Shown piece after piece: positions 8,178 to 16,683 of a stretch of 64,000 bases of DNA. Where the stretch lies: assembly GCF_030035605.1 (NCBI RefSeq), contig NZ_CP106736.1:2170001-2234000 (forward strand), given 5' to 3'. Each line of letters starts with the position of its first letter. The first letter of the stretch is position 1. Source of the stretch: Silvimonas soli (lineage in GTDB: Bacteria; Pseudomonadota; Gammaproteobacteria; Burkholderiales; Chitinibacteraceae). A program made the translations under genes and the position numbers. Below the pieces are notes generated by a model. That model ran no database searches, was not told the DNA's origin, and was given only the letters and a program-made list of their open reading frames with translations.

Positions 8178-9083
8178 TTAGCGAAATTGCCGCAGATGGC
8201 GACCGACTGCCAGCGAAGCGCCCAACAAGCATAGCAGTGTGGTCACCACCAAGGTCACCACCACCACGCGCCAATCTGCCAGCGCCAGACTGAATTGCTG
8301 ACCATAGCTGCGTGCCAGCGCTTCAACCGCTGGGTTCAGCCAGGTGCGGGCGCCCCAGACAATCGCGCAAGCCAGCAAGCCGCCCAGTACGCCCTGCATC
8401 GCCGCAAAATAAACAAACGGACGGCGGATAAAGGCATCGGTCGCGCCAATCAGCTTGGCCACCTCGATTTCGTCGCGGCGGGTCAGAATCTGCAGCCGGA
8501 TCGCGTTGCCGGTGATAAGTACCAAAGCGACGGCCAGCAACACCAGAATGATCTGCAACAGGCCTTTACCCACGGCAATCAGCTGCTGCAACCGCCGCGC
8601 CCAGGCTGAATCAAGCTGCACCTGATCCACGCCCGAACTGGCGGTGAGTTCTTTTTGCAAAGCTTCTAGCGATTCTGGCGAGGCATCGGTATGCGCGGTA
8701 AGGACAAAGGCATCGGGCAACGGATTATCAGTGAGCCCGGCCAGCAAATCGCCACTGCCCACACTGGCTTGCATCTGTTTGAGGGCCTCGTCTTTACCAA
8801 TAAAGCGCACGCCTGCCAGCCGCGTATCCGCCTGCAAATGTTGCTTGAGTGTGTTGATCTCGTCCGCTGTGACCGAAGTGCGCAAATAGACGGATAACTG
8901 CGGTTCCACCGGCAACTTGCCGATGACGCCTTGGGCGCTGGCAATCAGCAGATAAAACCCAAGCGGGAAGGCCGCTGCAATGGCGATCACCAACAGATTG
9001 AGCAAGCTGGACAGCGGCGCACGGACAATGCCGCCGAGCGTGCGTTGAAAAGCGATCCAGTTCAGGCGTATCCAGTGTTTCAT
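8178..9083 (-). CDS. ftsX: Cell-division ABC transporter permease FtsX
   Basis: This 301-residue inner-membrane protein has the FtsX layout: a cytoplasmic N-terminus, a first membrane segment (LLNLLVIAIAAAFPLGFYLL, about 24-43), a periplasmic domain (about 48-165), then three more segments (about 172-195, 225-245 and 272-292). With FtsE it controls cell-wall hydrolase activation and divisome assembly at midcell. The conserved cytoplasmic stretch RRDEIEVAKLIGATDAFIRRPF couples it to the ATPase. It starts 12 bp after the ftsE stop. The downstream neighbour is rpoH. Confidence 0.96.
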   Translation of the reverse strand: MKHWIRLNWIAFQRTLGGIVRAPLSSLLNLLVIAIAAAFPLGFYLLIASAQGVIGKLPVEPQLSVYLRTSVTADEINTLKQHLQADTRLAGVRFIGKDEALKQMQASVGSGDLLAGLTDNPLPDAFVLTAHTDASPESLEALQKELTASSGVDQVQLDSAWARRLQQLIAVGKGLLQIILVLLAVALVLITGNAIRLQILTRRDEIEVAKLIGATDAFIRRPFVYFAAMQGVLGGLLACAIVWGARTWLNPAVEALARSYGQQFSLALADWRVVVVTLVVTTLLCLLGASLAVGRHLRQFR

Positions 9084-9095
9084 GCGTGCGCCACC

Positions 9096-9749
9096 TTATG
9101 CGGAGAACTGGCCGTTTTTCAGGCGCAGGATGCGGCGACCATAGTCGGCCATGAGCGTTTCATCGTGGGCGGAAATAACCAGCGTCACGCCCACCTGGTG
9201 AAACGACTTGAACAATTCGAGGATGTCGTTGGCGTAATCGCGATCCAGATTGGCGGTGGGTTCATCGGCCAGCAGGATGGAGGGGCGGTGCACCACGGCG
9301 CGGGCAATGCACAAGCGTTGCTGCTCGCCACCCGACAGACTCACCGGGTTGAGGGCGTCTTTGCCAGACAGACCAACTTTATCCAGCGCGGCCTGCACAC
9401 GGCGTTTGGCTTCGCGGTGATCAAAGCCGATGATATCCAGCGGCAGGCGCACGTTTTCAAACACGCTGCGGTCGTAGAGGATTTTGTGATCTTGAAAAAT
9501 CAGCCCGATATGGCGGCGGGTATACGGCATGGACGCGCGGCGCATGCGCGCCAGGTTCTGGCCGTTCACCAGTACCGCGCCCTGGGTTGGGCGCTCGATA
9601 CCGGCAATGAGCTTGAGCAAGGTGGATTTACCTGCGCCCGAATGGCCAGCCAGAAAGACGAGTTCGCCATCCTGGATTTCAAAACTGAGTTGTTTGACGG
9701 CATCAAAGCCGCCGGGGTATCGCTTGGTGACTTGCTGGAACTGGATCAT
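9096..9749 (-). CDS. ftsE: Cell-division ATP-binding protein FtsE
   Basis: This is a 217-residue ABC ATPase. Walker A GHSGAGKSTLLKL lies at about 36-48, the signature motif is LSGGEQQRLCIARA (about 138-151), and Walker B with the catalytic Glu is SILLADEPTANLD (about 158-170). The H-loop is in VISAHDETL. It powers FtsX in septal peptidoglycan remodelling. The ftsY stop lies 52 bp upstream, so ftsY-ftsE-ftsX probably form one unit. Confidence 0.97.
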   Translation of the reverse strand: MIQFQQVTKRYPGGFDAVKQLSFEIQDGELVFLAGHSGAGKSTLLKLIAGIERPTQGAVLVNGQNLARMRRASMPYTRRHIGLIFQDHKILYDRSVFENVRLPLDIIGFDHREAKRRVQAALDKVGLSGKDALNPVSLSGGEQQRLCIARAVVHRPSILLADEPTANLDRDYANDILELFKSFHQVGVTLVISAHDETLMADYGRRILRLKNGQFSA

Positions 9750-9801
9750 GCGCCGTCCGTTATCAGGGTAACCATGCCGCGGGGACCGGATACATCAATC
9801 G

Positions 9802-10914
9802 TCAATCAAACAACGCATCAACATAATCCTTCGCCACAAACGGGCGCAGATCGTCGATGGTTTCACCTACACCAATAAAGCGGATCGGCACTGGCCGTTG
9901 CTTGGCAATCGCCGCAATCACGCCGCCCTTGGCGGTGCCGTCCAGCTTGGTCAGCACCAGCCCCGTCAGGCCCAGCGCATCGTCAAAGGCTTTGACCTGG
10001 CTGACTGCATTCTGGCCGGTATTGGCGTCGATCACCAACATGATTTCATGCGGACCAGTCGGGTCTGCTTTTTGCACCACACGCTTCACCTTTTTGATTT
10101 CTTCCATCAGGTTCAGCTGAGTCGGCAGGCGGCCGGCGGTATCGACAATGATCACATCACACTGGCGGGCGCGGGCGGCGTTGACCGCATCGAACGCCAC
10201 CGCTGCGGCATCGCCGGATGCCTGGGAGATCACCTGCACGCCATTGCGCTCGCCCCAGACCACCAGTTGTTCGCGTGCCGCAGCGCGGAAGGTATCACCG
10301 GCCGCCAGCAGCACACTATGGCCCTGGCCCTGGAAGTACTTGGCCAGTTTGCCGATGCTGGTGGTTTTACCGGCGCCGTTAACACCGGCAACCATCAAGA
10401 TAAAAGGTTTTTGCGGAGTGATAACCAGCGGCTGTTCCAGCGGCTGAATCAGTTCAAGCAACGCTTCTTTCAGCGCCTGGCGCAATTCGGAAGCGTCTTT
10501 CAGGCCACGCAGCGACACCCGGTCGCGCACATCTTTCAGCAGCGTATTGGTAGCCTCCACGCCCATATCGGCGGTAAGCAACACGGTTTCCAGTTCTTCA
10601 TACAACTCTTCATCGATCTGGCCGCCGCCAAACAAGCCAGCCAGATTCTTGCCCAGCGAATCCCGGGTTTTGGCCAGACCGGCCTTCAGCCGCTCTGCCC
10701 AAGACATTTTGGGCTTTTCTTGCGGTTGCGGTTGCGGCAGTTCCGGTGCCGGTGCCGGAACAGGCACTTCGACCGCTACAATGGCTTCCGGGGCGATGAC
10801 AACGTCAACTGGCGCCGTAGCAGGCGGCTCGACGGGCTCAAGCGGCGTGGATACCGGTTCGGCAACAGGTGTTGTCGGGTCGGTTTTGGGTTTCTTGCGG
10901 AAAAAATCGAACAT
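9802..10914 (-). CDS. ftsY: Signal recognition particle receptor FtsY
   Basis: The start MFDFFRKK at 10914 is chosen over an upstream in-frame start at 11100, because the longer reading overlaps the divergent rsmD gene and adds sequence unlike FtsY. The 370-residue product has a Pro/Ala/Val/Glu-rich linker (about 10-70), then the N helix bundle (about 70-165) and the G domain. GTPase motifs are GVNGAGKTTS (177-186), DTAGRLPTQ, TKLDGTAKGG and the closing GVGETIDDLRPF. It receives ribosome-SRP complexes at the membrane. The N-terminal linker is much less acidic than the E. coli one and is largely Pro-rich. It is divergent from rsmD with 68 bp between. Confidence 0.96.
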   Translation of the reverse strand: MFDFFRKKPKTDPTTPVAEPVSTPLEPVEPPATAPVDVVIAPEAIVAVEVPVPAPAPELPQPQPQEKPKMSWAERLKAGLAKTRDSLGKNLAGLFGGGQIDEELYEELETVLLTADMGVEATNTLLKDVRDRVSLRGLKDASELRQALKEALLELIQPLEQPLVITPQKPFILMVAGVNGAGKTTSIGKLAKYFQGQGHSVLLAAGDTFRAAAREQLVVWGERNGVQVISQASGDAAAVAFDAVNAARARQCDVIIVDTAGRLPTQLNLMEEIKKVKRVVQKADPTGPHEIMLVIDANTGQNAVSQVKAFDDALGLTGLVLTKLDGTAKGGVIAAIAKQRPVPIRFIGVGETIDDLRPFVAKDYVDALFD

Positions 10915-10982
10915 AGGTGTTTGCGTCGCGTCGCCAATGGCGGAAAATATCTGATTTGGCGCGATTTTAGCGCGGGTGAGGC

Positions 10983-11531
10983 ATGGCAGGACAGCATAAA
11001 AACCAGGTTCGCATAATTGGGGGCGAATACAAGCGCCGCATGGTCCATTTTCCGGACGGCGATGGCCTGCGTCCGACGCCGGATCGCGTGCGCGAAACAC
11101 TGTTCAACTGGCTCGGCCAGGATCTGACCGGACAGGTTTGTCTGGATCTGTTTGCGGGCAGTGGCGCACTGGGTTTTGAAGCCGCATCACGCAATGCCAA
11201 ACGTGTGGTGATGGTGGAAAAAGCCAAGCCGGTGTATGCCGCGTTGTCCGATAACCACAAAACATTGGGTATGACCAACGTCGAACTGATCTGGTCCGAT
11301 GCCATCACCTGGTTGAAAAAAGCATCCGGCAAGTTTGATGTGGTGTTTCTTGACCCGCCCTTCGCCTCCGATCTGCTACCCCAGGCGCTGGAACTGGTGG
11401 CGGGCCTGCTCAATGATGACGCGGTGGTTTATGCCGAGTGCGGGCAGTGGCCAGATTTGCCGGGCTGGGAAGTGACGCGGGAACTGAAAGCGGGCGCGGT
11501 GCGTTGTGGTTTGCTGCGGCGAGTTGGTTGA
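10983..11531 (+). CDS. rsmD: 16S rRNA m2G966 methyltransferase
   Basis: This 182-residue class I SAM-dependent methyltransferase matches RsmD throughout. The family start IIGGEYKRR and the stretch LRPTPDRVRETLFNWL (about 28-43) come first. SAM motif I is CLDLFAGSGALGFEAASR (about 51-68), and the catalytic D/NPPY-type motif is VFLDPPF (about 121-127). It methylates guanine 966 in helix 31 of 16S rRNA during 30S assembly. The rsmD/ftsY divergent pair is common in proteobacteria. Confidence 0.94.
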   Translation: MAGQHKNQVRIIGGEYKRRMVHFPDGDGLRPTPDRVRETLFNWLGQDLTGQVCLDLFAGSGALGFEAASRNAKRVVMVEKAKPVYAALSDNHKTLGMTNVELIWSDAITWLKKASGKFDVVFLDPPFASDLLPQALELVAGLLNDDAVVYAECGQWPDLPGWEVTRELKAGAVRCGLLRRVG

Positions 11532-11567
11532 ACAAATGATCCAATCATCACAATAGGGCAACAATAG

Positions 11568-11891
11568 ATGAAGAAACTCATCGTATTGCTATTGCTCGCG
11601 TTTGTTGGTGTGCGCGGCTGGCAACACTACCAGGAGGCCAAAGCAGTCGACGCCGCGGCCTTGGCCAGCACCAACCGTGCATTACCACGGGTTGCTCCCG
11701 GCGATGACCGGGTAGCTGCTAACGATTTGCCGGTACGCGCAACACAGGCCGTGTTTCAGTGCGAAGACAAGCACTACTGCAGCGAAATGAGGTCATGCGA
11801 GGAGGCAAAGTTTTACCTTAACAACTGCCCTAACCCGAAAATGGACGGTAATCACGATGGTGTCCCATGCGAACAGCAGTGGTGCCACTAA
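11568..11891 (+). CDS. Excalibur calcium-binding domain protein
   Basis: The 107-residue protein has an N-terminal membrane or signal segment (KKLIVLLLLAFVGVRGW) and a C-terminal Excalibur domain. The diagnostic DxDxDGxxCE-like core reads MDGNHDGVPCEQQWC. Further cysteines (QCEDKHYCSEMRSC, NNCPNP) would form disulfides in the periplasm. A membrane-anchored or exported location is inferred. The role is unknown; the domain is often found with extracellular nucleases or cell-surface proteins, but none is adjacent here. Confidence 0.8.
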   Translation: MKKLIVLLLLAFVGVRGWQHYQEAKAVDAAALASTNRALPRVAPGDDRVAANDLPVRATQAVFQCEDKHYCSEMRSCEEAKFYLNNCPNPKMDGNHDGVPCEQQWCH

Positions 11892-12006
11892 TTCACGAAA
11901 CGATTCACCCGCACTGCCGTCCAACAGATATGCCGTTGTCCCATAGTAAGGAACGTGGGACAATCGCCGCCGTTCTAAACGTAGCTGATTTTGAAGGAAT
12001 ATCGCC

Positions 12007-12258
12007 ATGGCGCTGATGATCACGGATGAATGCATCAATTGTGATGTCTGCGAACCCGAATGCCCCAATAGCGCAATTTCGCAAGGCGCTGAGATTTACG
12101 AGATCGATCCGAACCTGTGTACCGAGTGCGTTGGCCATTACGACGAACCGCAATGCCAACAGGTCTGTCCGGTCGATTGCATTCCGTTCAATCCGGAAGC
12201 AAAAGAATCGAAAGAAGAGTTGTATCAAAAATATCTGATCATCTCGGGCAAGGCATAA
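12007..12258 (+). CDS. YfhL-family 2[4Fe-4S] ferredoxin
   Basis: The 83-residue ferredoxin has two cluster motifs: CINCDVCEPECPNSAI (residues 9-24) and CTECVGHYDEPQCQQVCPVDCI. The second is expanded by an 8-residue insertion between its second and third cysteines, as in the Alvin/YfhL subgroup, whose clusters have very low potentials. The start at 12007 follows AAGGA with 8-bp spacing. Electron partners are unknown. A terminator at 12284-12317 follows directly. Confidence 0.93.
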   Translation: MALMITDECINCDVCEPECPNSAISQGAEIYEIDPNLCTECVGHYDEPQCQQVCPVDCIPFNPEAKESKEELYQKYLIISGKA

Positions 12259-12283
12259 GCGTCTTCGCAGACCGCATGCCAAT

Positions 12284-12317
12284 AAAAAACCGGACGGTGA
12301 TACGTCCGGTTTTTTTT
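12284..12317. terminator. Bidirectional terminator (ferredoxin / queC)
   Basis: Stem ACCGGACG (12289-12296) pairs with CGTCCGGT (12303-12310) around GTGATA, flanked by A6 on the left and T8 on the right. It serves the convergent ferredoxin and queC transcripts. Confidence 0.92.
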
Positions 12318-12351
12318 ACGCCAGTGATTCGCGCCACCCACGGTGGCAACA

Positions 12352-13053
12352 TCAGCCTTGATAACGGGTCGGATCAGCCACCCCAGCGGCTTCAAACCCG
12401 GCTGCACGTAAACGGCAGGCATCGCACTGGCCACAAGCACGGCCATCCTCATCCGCTTTGTAGCACGTCACGGTCTGGCTGTAGTCCACACCCAGCGCCA
12501 GCCCGGCTTGTACGATCTCAGCTTTGGACAAGGTAATCAGCGGGGTGTGTATAGTCAGCGGGGAGCCTTCCACGCCAGTACGCGTCGCCAGTCGGGCCAT
12601 TTGCTGGTAGGCGGCGATATAGTCAGGGCGGCAATCCGGGTAGCCGGAGTAATCCACCGCGTTTACACCGATATAAATATCATCGCTCTTCAGTACTTCG
12701 GCCCACGCCAGTGCGTACGACAACAAAATGGTGTTGCGTGCGGGCACGTAGGTAACCGGAATCTCGTTCTCAGTAGTCTTGCCATCTGTTGGCACTTCAA
12801 TGGCCGCATCGGTCAGCGCCGAACCACCAAACACCGCCAGATCAATCTTGATGATGCGATGCTCAACTGCGCCGAGCGACTTGGCCACGCGCGCTGCGGC
12901 TTTGAGTTCGGCGTTGTGGCGCTGGCCGTAATCAAACGACAAGCAATACGGCGCGAAGCCGCGGCTTTTGGCAATCGCCAGGCAAGTAGCCGAATCCAGC
13001 CCGCCAGACAACAGAATGACAGCCGGTTTGAGTGACGAAGATTGTGTAGTCAT
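12352..13053 (-). CDS. queC: 7-cyano-7-deazaguanine synthase
   Basis: QueC converts 7-carboxy-7-deazaguanine plus ammonia and ATP to preQ0 in queuosine biosynthesis. The 233-residue protein has the PP-loop ATP-binding motif LLSGGLDSATCLAIA (about 14-28) and the FDYGQRH segment. The C-terminal zinc-binding cysteines sit in CYKADEDGRACGQCDACRLR. The gene is the last of a queE-clcA-queC run on this strand and starts 5 bp after the clcA stop. QueE, which makes its substrate, is two genes upstream. Confidence 0.96.
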   Translation of the reverse strand: MTTQSSSLKPAVILLSGGLDSATCLAIAKSRGFAPYCLSFDYGQRHNAELKAAARVAKSLGAVEHRIIKIDLAVFGGSALTDAAIEVPTDGKTTENEIPVTYVPARNTILLSYALAWAEVLKSDDIYIGVNAVDYSGYPDCRPDYIAAYQQMARLATRTGVEGSPLTIHTPLITLSKAEIVQAGLALGVDYSQTVTCYKADEDGRACGQCDACRLRAAGFEAAGVADPTRYQG

Positions 13054-13058
13054 ATGCG

Positions 13059-14408
13059 TTACTCCCGTTTCTGCGCAGCCATTTGCTTGAGGATATTGGC
13101 TGCCAGATCGTGATAAAGATTGGTTCGATAGATACGGGCCACACTGGACGCCACCATGGCGGCAGCCAGCGTGGAGATCACCATCGCGTGACCATCGGTC
13201 ATTTCGATCATGATGATGGCCGAGGTAATCGGCGCCCGCGTCACCGCCGCCAGCATGGCAACCATGCCGATGGCGAGAATTTTGATATGGATGGCGTCGC
13301 CAAATAGCGGCGCAAACCAGCTGCCCACGCCCGCGCCCAAAGCCAGCGACGGGGCAAATATCCCGCCCGGCAGGCCGGTGAGAAAGGTCGCCAGCAGGCT
13401 GACAAACTTCAGGGGCAGGTAATACCAGGCCAGCAAGCCATGACCACTGATGGCCCGGCTGGTTTCATCGGCGCCGCTGCCAAAGATCGGCAGGATCAGG
13501 CCGCACAAGGCAATGGCCAACCCGCACAGGGCGATGAACCAGTAAGGATGCGCCACCCGGAAATGCAATACCGGGCCTGGCAACCAGCGCGTCTGATGCA
13601 CACATAGCCAGGAAAACAAGCCACCAATCAGCCCGGCCACTACCGCTACCACCACCATGGGCACCAGGATGCTGTACTCGAACTCTGGCACGTGAATCCG
13701 CCCGAAGTAGGTGTAGTCGCCAATCAACGCCAGCGAGACCACACCGGCCAGGATGACGGCACCAATCAACTTGCCGCTGGTTTCGGTTTCGACCGAGCGC
13801 GCCAGTTCTTCAAAGGCAAACACAATCCCGGCCAGTGGCGTGTTGAAGGCAGCTGCGATACCCGCTGCGCCGCCCGCCAGAATCAACTGACGCTGGAAGA
13901 CCGGATCAGCCAAAGGTAAAAAGCGGCGGCAGGCGTACATGATGCTGGCACCGATCTGCACCGTAGGGCCTTCACGTCCGAGCACAAAGCCGCTGCCCGC
14001 ACCCAGCACGATCCCGAGAAACTTGATGGCACCGATGCGCAGCGAAAGAAGCCTCTCCGCTTGTTCTGGCTCTTCGGCAACCTTGATGGCTGCCATGGCT
14101 TGCGGAATACCGCTGCCTTCCGCGCCGCGGCCCAGTCGGGACATTAACCAGCGAATGCCCATCCCGCCCAGCGGGAGCGCCAGCAATGGCCACCAGAACC
14201 AGCGCGCGGTGAGATGCTGAAAGCCCAGAAAGGCCCATTCCGCACATTTGGCCAGCAATACGGCTACCAACCCCACCATTGCCGCGCCGCCCCAGAACAC
14301 CAGCGTAGAGCGGCTGCGATAGGGCAGTTCCTTGAGTCGAACCAGAATGCGGATAGCGAGGATACGCAGCTTCATCAAATGGCCGTGTAATTGTGGAGAG
14401 TCGGACAT
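13059..14408 (-). CDS. clcA: ClC-family chloride channel/antiporter
   Basis: The ATG at 14408 (MSDSPQLHGH) is preferred over a GTG at 14438, because it lies just after the queE stop rather than inside queE; neither has a clear ribosome-binding site. The 449-residue membrane protein carries the three ClC selectivity motifs: GSGIPQ, GREGPTVQIGA (with the gating Glu) and GLPGGIFAPSLALGAG, across about ten membrane helices. It probably exchanges Cl- and H+. Its place between queE and queC is unusual for function but probably reflects only co-transcription. Confidence 0.93.
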   Translation of the reverse strand: MSDSPQLHGHLMKLRILAIRILVRLKELPYRSRSTLVFWGGAAMVGLVAVLLAKCAEWAFLGFQHLTARWFWWPLLALPLGGMGIRWLMSRLGRGAEGSGIPQAMAAIKVAEEPEQAERLLSLRIGAIKFLGIVLGAGSGFVLGREGPTVQIGASIMYACRRFLPLADPVFQRQLILAGGAAGIAAAFNTPLAGIVFAFEELARSVETETSGKLIGAVILAGVVSLALIGDYTYFGRIHVPEFEYSILVPMVVVAVVAGLIGGLFSWLCVHQTRWLPGPVLHFRVAHPYWFIALCGLAIALCGLILPIFGSGADETSRAISGHGLLAWYYLPLKFVSLLATFLTGLPGGIFAPSLALGAGVGSWFAPLFGDAIHIKILAIGMVAMLAAVTRAPITSAIIMIEMTDGHAMVISTLAAAMVASSVARIYRTNLYHDLAANILKQMAAQKRE

Positions 14409-14418
14409 TGGGGTTCGT

Positions 14419-15072
14419 TTAAACGCCTGGGCGATCACCCCAAAGAATTTTATGCAACTGCACTTGCATGCGCACCGGCAGATGGTCTTCCAGCACCCAG
14501 GCGGCCAGATCGGCCGGTTTGAGTGTTTCCCAGACCGGTGAGAACAGTACCGGGGCGCGTTCGTTCAGTTTTTTATCGCGTAACAAGTCACGCGCCCATT
14601 CGTAGTCTGCGCGGTCAACCAATACGAACTTGACCTCGTCGCCGGTTTTGATGGCGTCCAGGTTTTCCCAGCGCATTTTGGCCAGCTCACCCGAGCCTGG
14701 GGTTTTGATATCAACGATGCGGGACACGCGCGCATCCACGCCTTCAATGGCCAAAGCACCGCTGGTTTCCAGGCTCACGTCAAAGCCCTCGTCACACAGT
14801 CGCTGCAGGAACGCCAGGCTGTGCTTCTGCGCCAGCGGCTCGCCGCCGGTCACGCAAATGACGTTGGCACCAAACGAACGGATTTTCTCAAGGATGGTGT
14901 CAAAACTCTGGGTTTCGCCACCATGAAATGCATACGCGCTGTCGCAATAGCCACAGCGCAAAGGACAGCCGGTCAGACGTACAAAAACCGTGGGCACGCC
15001 CATGCGGCTGGTTTCGCCCTGCAGCGAGAAAAAGATTTCGGTAATACGTAAAGAGGGTGCTTGTTCAGCCAT
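14419..15072 (-). CDS. queE: 7-carboxy-7-deazaguanine synthase (radical SAM)
   Basis: The 217-residue radical SAM enzyme turns 6-carboxytetrahydropterin into 7-carboxy-7-deazaguanine in queuosine synthesis. The cluster motif is TGCPLRCGYCDSAYAF (CxxxCxxC, about 33-48). The SAM-binding GGEPL follows at about 96-100. The N-terminus RITEIFFSLQGETSRMGVP is typical of QueE. It heads the queE-clcA-queC run and follows the terminator of cpoB. Confidence 0.95.
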   Translation of the reverse strand: MAEQAPSLRITEIFFSLQGETSRMGVPTVFVRLTGCPLRCGYCDSAYAFHGGETQSFDTILEKIRSFGANVICVTGGEPLAQKHSLAFLQRLCDEGFDVSLETSGALAIEGVDARVSRIVDIKTPGSGELAKMRWENLDAIKTGDEVKFVLVDRADYEWARDLLRDKKLNERAPVLFSPVWETLKPADLAAWVLEDHLPVRMQVQLHKILWGDRPGV

Positions 15073-15172
15073 TGATGAATACTCCGTGCCGGAAACACAG
15101 TCCAGCGGATTGCAGATGGCGCATTACAGCGGTAACGCAGCCGGGTTTTCCGAGCCAGATAAAAGTCCGGCG

Positions 15173-15206
15173 GAAATGAAAACGGCGTCGGCCATGACCG
15201 ACGCCG
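15173..15206 (-). terminator. Rho-independent terminator after cpoB
   Basis: On the reverse strand a 9-bp stem CGGCGTCGG/CCGACGCCG (15198-15206 with 15183-15191) with a 6-nt loop is followed by TTTTCATTT. It closes the tol-pal transcript before queE. Confidence 0.85.
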
Positions 15207-15228
15207 CGTCAATCTTGTGTTGCCCACC

Positions 15229-15951
15229 TCAGTTGGTGGTCAGCAACGCCTTCTTGGCGATGGCGGCTTTATCCGATGAGGGATACTTTTCCAGCAATTG
15301 TAGCAGATAGGCGCGCGCACCCTTTTTATCGCCCGCGGCATTGGCAGCCACGGCGCGGCCATAGAGTGCATCCGGCGCAACGGGATCATCCGGCGCCTGG
15401 TCCAGCACGGCACCATAAGCCGCTTGCGCCGCTTTGTAGTTCTTCAGCCCGGTCTGGCTTACACCGAGCCAGTATTGGGCGGTTGCGGTATGTGCGCTGT
15501 CCGGATTGGCCTGGATAAATTGCGTCAGTGCATTGACTGCATCTTTGTTCTTGCCGCCTTTGGCCAGTGCAATAGCTGCATCCAGCGATTGCTGATTGCT
15601 GGCTTGCTGCTCTTGTACGGCTTGAGCCTTGGCTTGTTCGATCGTGCGAACACGCGTGTCCAGGTCAACGTACAAATCTTTCTGCCGCTTGGTGGCTTCA
15701 TCCAGATTGTATTGCAGCGTTTCATTCTGCCCACGCAAGGTAGCCAGATCCTGCTTGAGTTGTTCAAGCTGGTTGACCAGATCAAGCATGCGTTTGTTGG
15801 CGGCTTCCAGGAGCTGGATGCGCTGATCTTGCGAGCTCACCTGGGTCTGCAGGTCGACAATCTGCTTGCGGGCGTCGTCGTCACTGAACAAACCAGCGTT
15901 GGCATGGGTGGTGGCAAAAGCCAGAACGAGAAGGGCGGCGATTCGTTTCAT
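15229..15951 (-). CDS. cpoB: Tol-Pal coordinator CpoB (YbgF)
   Basis: The start MKRIAALL at 15951 is preferred over one 54 bp upstream, because it begins a clean signal peptide (MKRIAALLVLAFATTHANA). The 240-residue periplasmic protein has an N-terminal coiled coil (about 30-110: IVDLQTQVSSQDQRIQLLEA and QLEQLKQDLATLRGQNETLQ) and C-terminal TPR repeats (about 130-235: TAQYWLGVSQTGLKNYKAAQ). It links outer-membrane constriction with septal peptidoglycan synthesis. It is the last gene of the tol-pal cluster and is followed by a terminator. Confidence 0.94.
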   Translation of the reverse strand: MKRIAALLVLAFATTHANAGLFSDDDARKQIVDLQTQVSSQDQRIQLLEAANKRMLDLVNQLEQLKQDLATLRGQNETLQYNLDEATKRQKDLYVDLDTRVRTIEQAKAQAVQEQQASNQQSLDAAIALAKGGKNKDAVNALTQFIQANPDSAHTATAQYWLGVSQTGLKNYKAAQAAYGAVLDQAPDDPVAPDALYGRAVAANAAGDKKGARAYLLQLLEKYPSSDKAAIAKKALLTTN

Positions 15952-16043
15952 CGTTTTCCGGGTTTCAATGTGAAAACAGCGTTGAACCAGCGCCTGCCGG
16001 TCCAACGCTGCACGATAGGCAGTTTTATGCCTGCGGGCAAGCC

Positions 16044-16580
16044 TTACTGTGCCGATTCGCCGTTATAAACGATCTGGGCACGACGGTTACGCGACCATGC
16101 TTCTTCGGTATCGCCTTGTTCCAGCGGTTTTTCCTTACCGAAGCTCACGGTTTCGATCTGGCTATCCGGTACACCCAGCGCGCTCAGCTGTTTCTTGACA
16201 GCTTCAGCACGCTTTTGACCCAGCGCCATGTTGTATTCGGCAGTACCGCGGTTATCGGTATTGCCTTGCAGGATGATCTTGGCATCCTTGTGTTCCAGCA
16301 GGTACTTGGCATGCGCCTGGACCAGGTCGCTGAACTTGCTGTCGACCACGTACGAGTCAAATGCGAAGTAAACGTTACGTTGCGACAGGATGTTGTTCGG
16401 GTCAGTCAGCGCGCTGTAGCCGGCAGGCAATGCTTTGCCCTGGGTCAGGTCAACGGTAGCTGGCTTGGTATCAGCAGCAGGCGGAGTGGTGGTCCCGGTA
16501 GTGACAGGAGCTGGCTTGGGCGAAGAAGCGCACGCGGCAAGCAAGGCAGTGAGCAATGCGCTCATCAAGATTTTTTTCAT
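16044..16580 (-). CDS. pal: Peptidoglycan-associated lipoprotein
   Basis: The start at 16580 (MKKILMSALL) follows GGAGA at 9-bp spacing; a TTG two codons upstream is less likely. The 178-residue protein has a lipobox LLAAC and a short Pro/Thr linker. Its OmpA-like domain (about 70-175) carries the peptidoglycan-binding stretch GNTDNRGTAEYNMALGQKRAEAV. Pal anchors the outer membrane to the wall and binds TolB. It lies between tolB and cpoB. Confidence 0.96.
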   Translation of the reverse strand: MKKILMSALLTALLAACASSPKPAPVTTGTTTPPAADTKPATVDLTQGKALPAGYSALTDPNNILSQRNVYFAFDSYVVDSKFSDLVQAHAKYLLEHKDAKIILQGNTDNRGTAEYNMALGQKRAEAVKKQLSALGVPDSQIETVSFGKEKPLEQGDTEEAWSRNRRAQIVYNGESAQ

Positions 16581-16683
16581 ATTCAATAATCTCCAAAAGT
16601 GTGCATCTGCAACCCATTGGCAGCAACGAGTTGCCGCAGCCCGCTTGTTTGAATGGCACGGCTGCGTGTGCGTCCCGACTGTT

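Noticed and set aside
10915..11100. N-terminal extension of FtsY
   Set aside because: It overlaps rsmD on the opposite strand, lacks family similarity, and the start at 10914 fits known FtsY N-termini.
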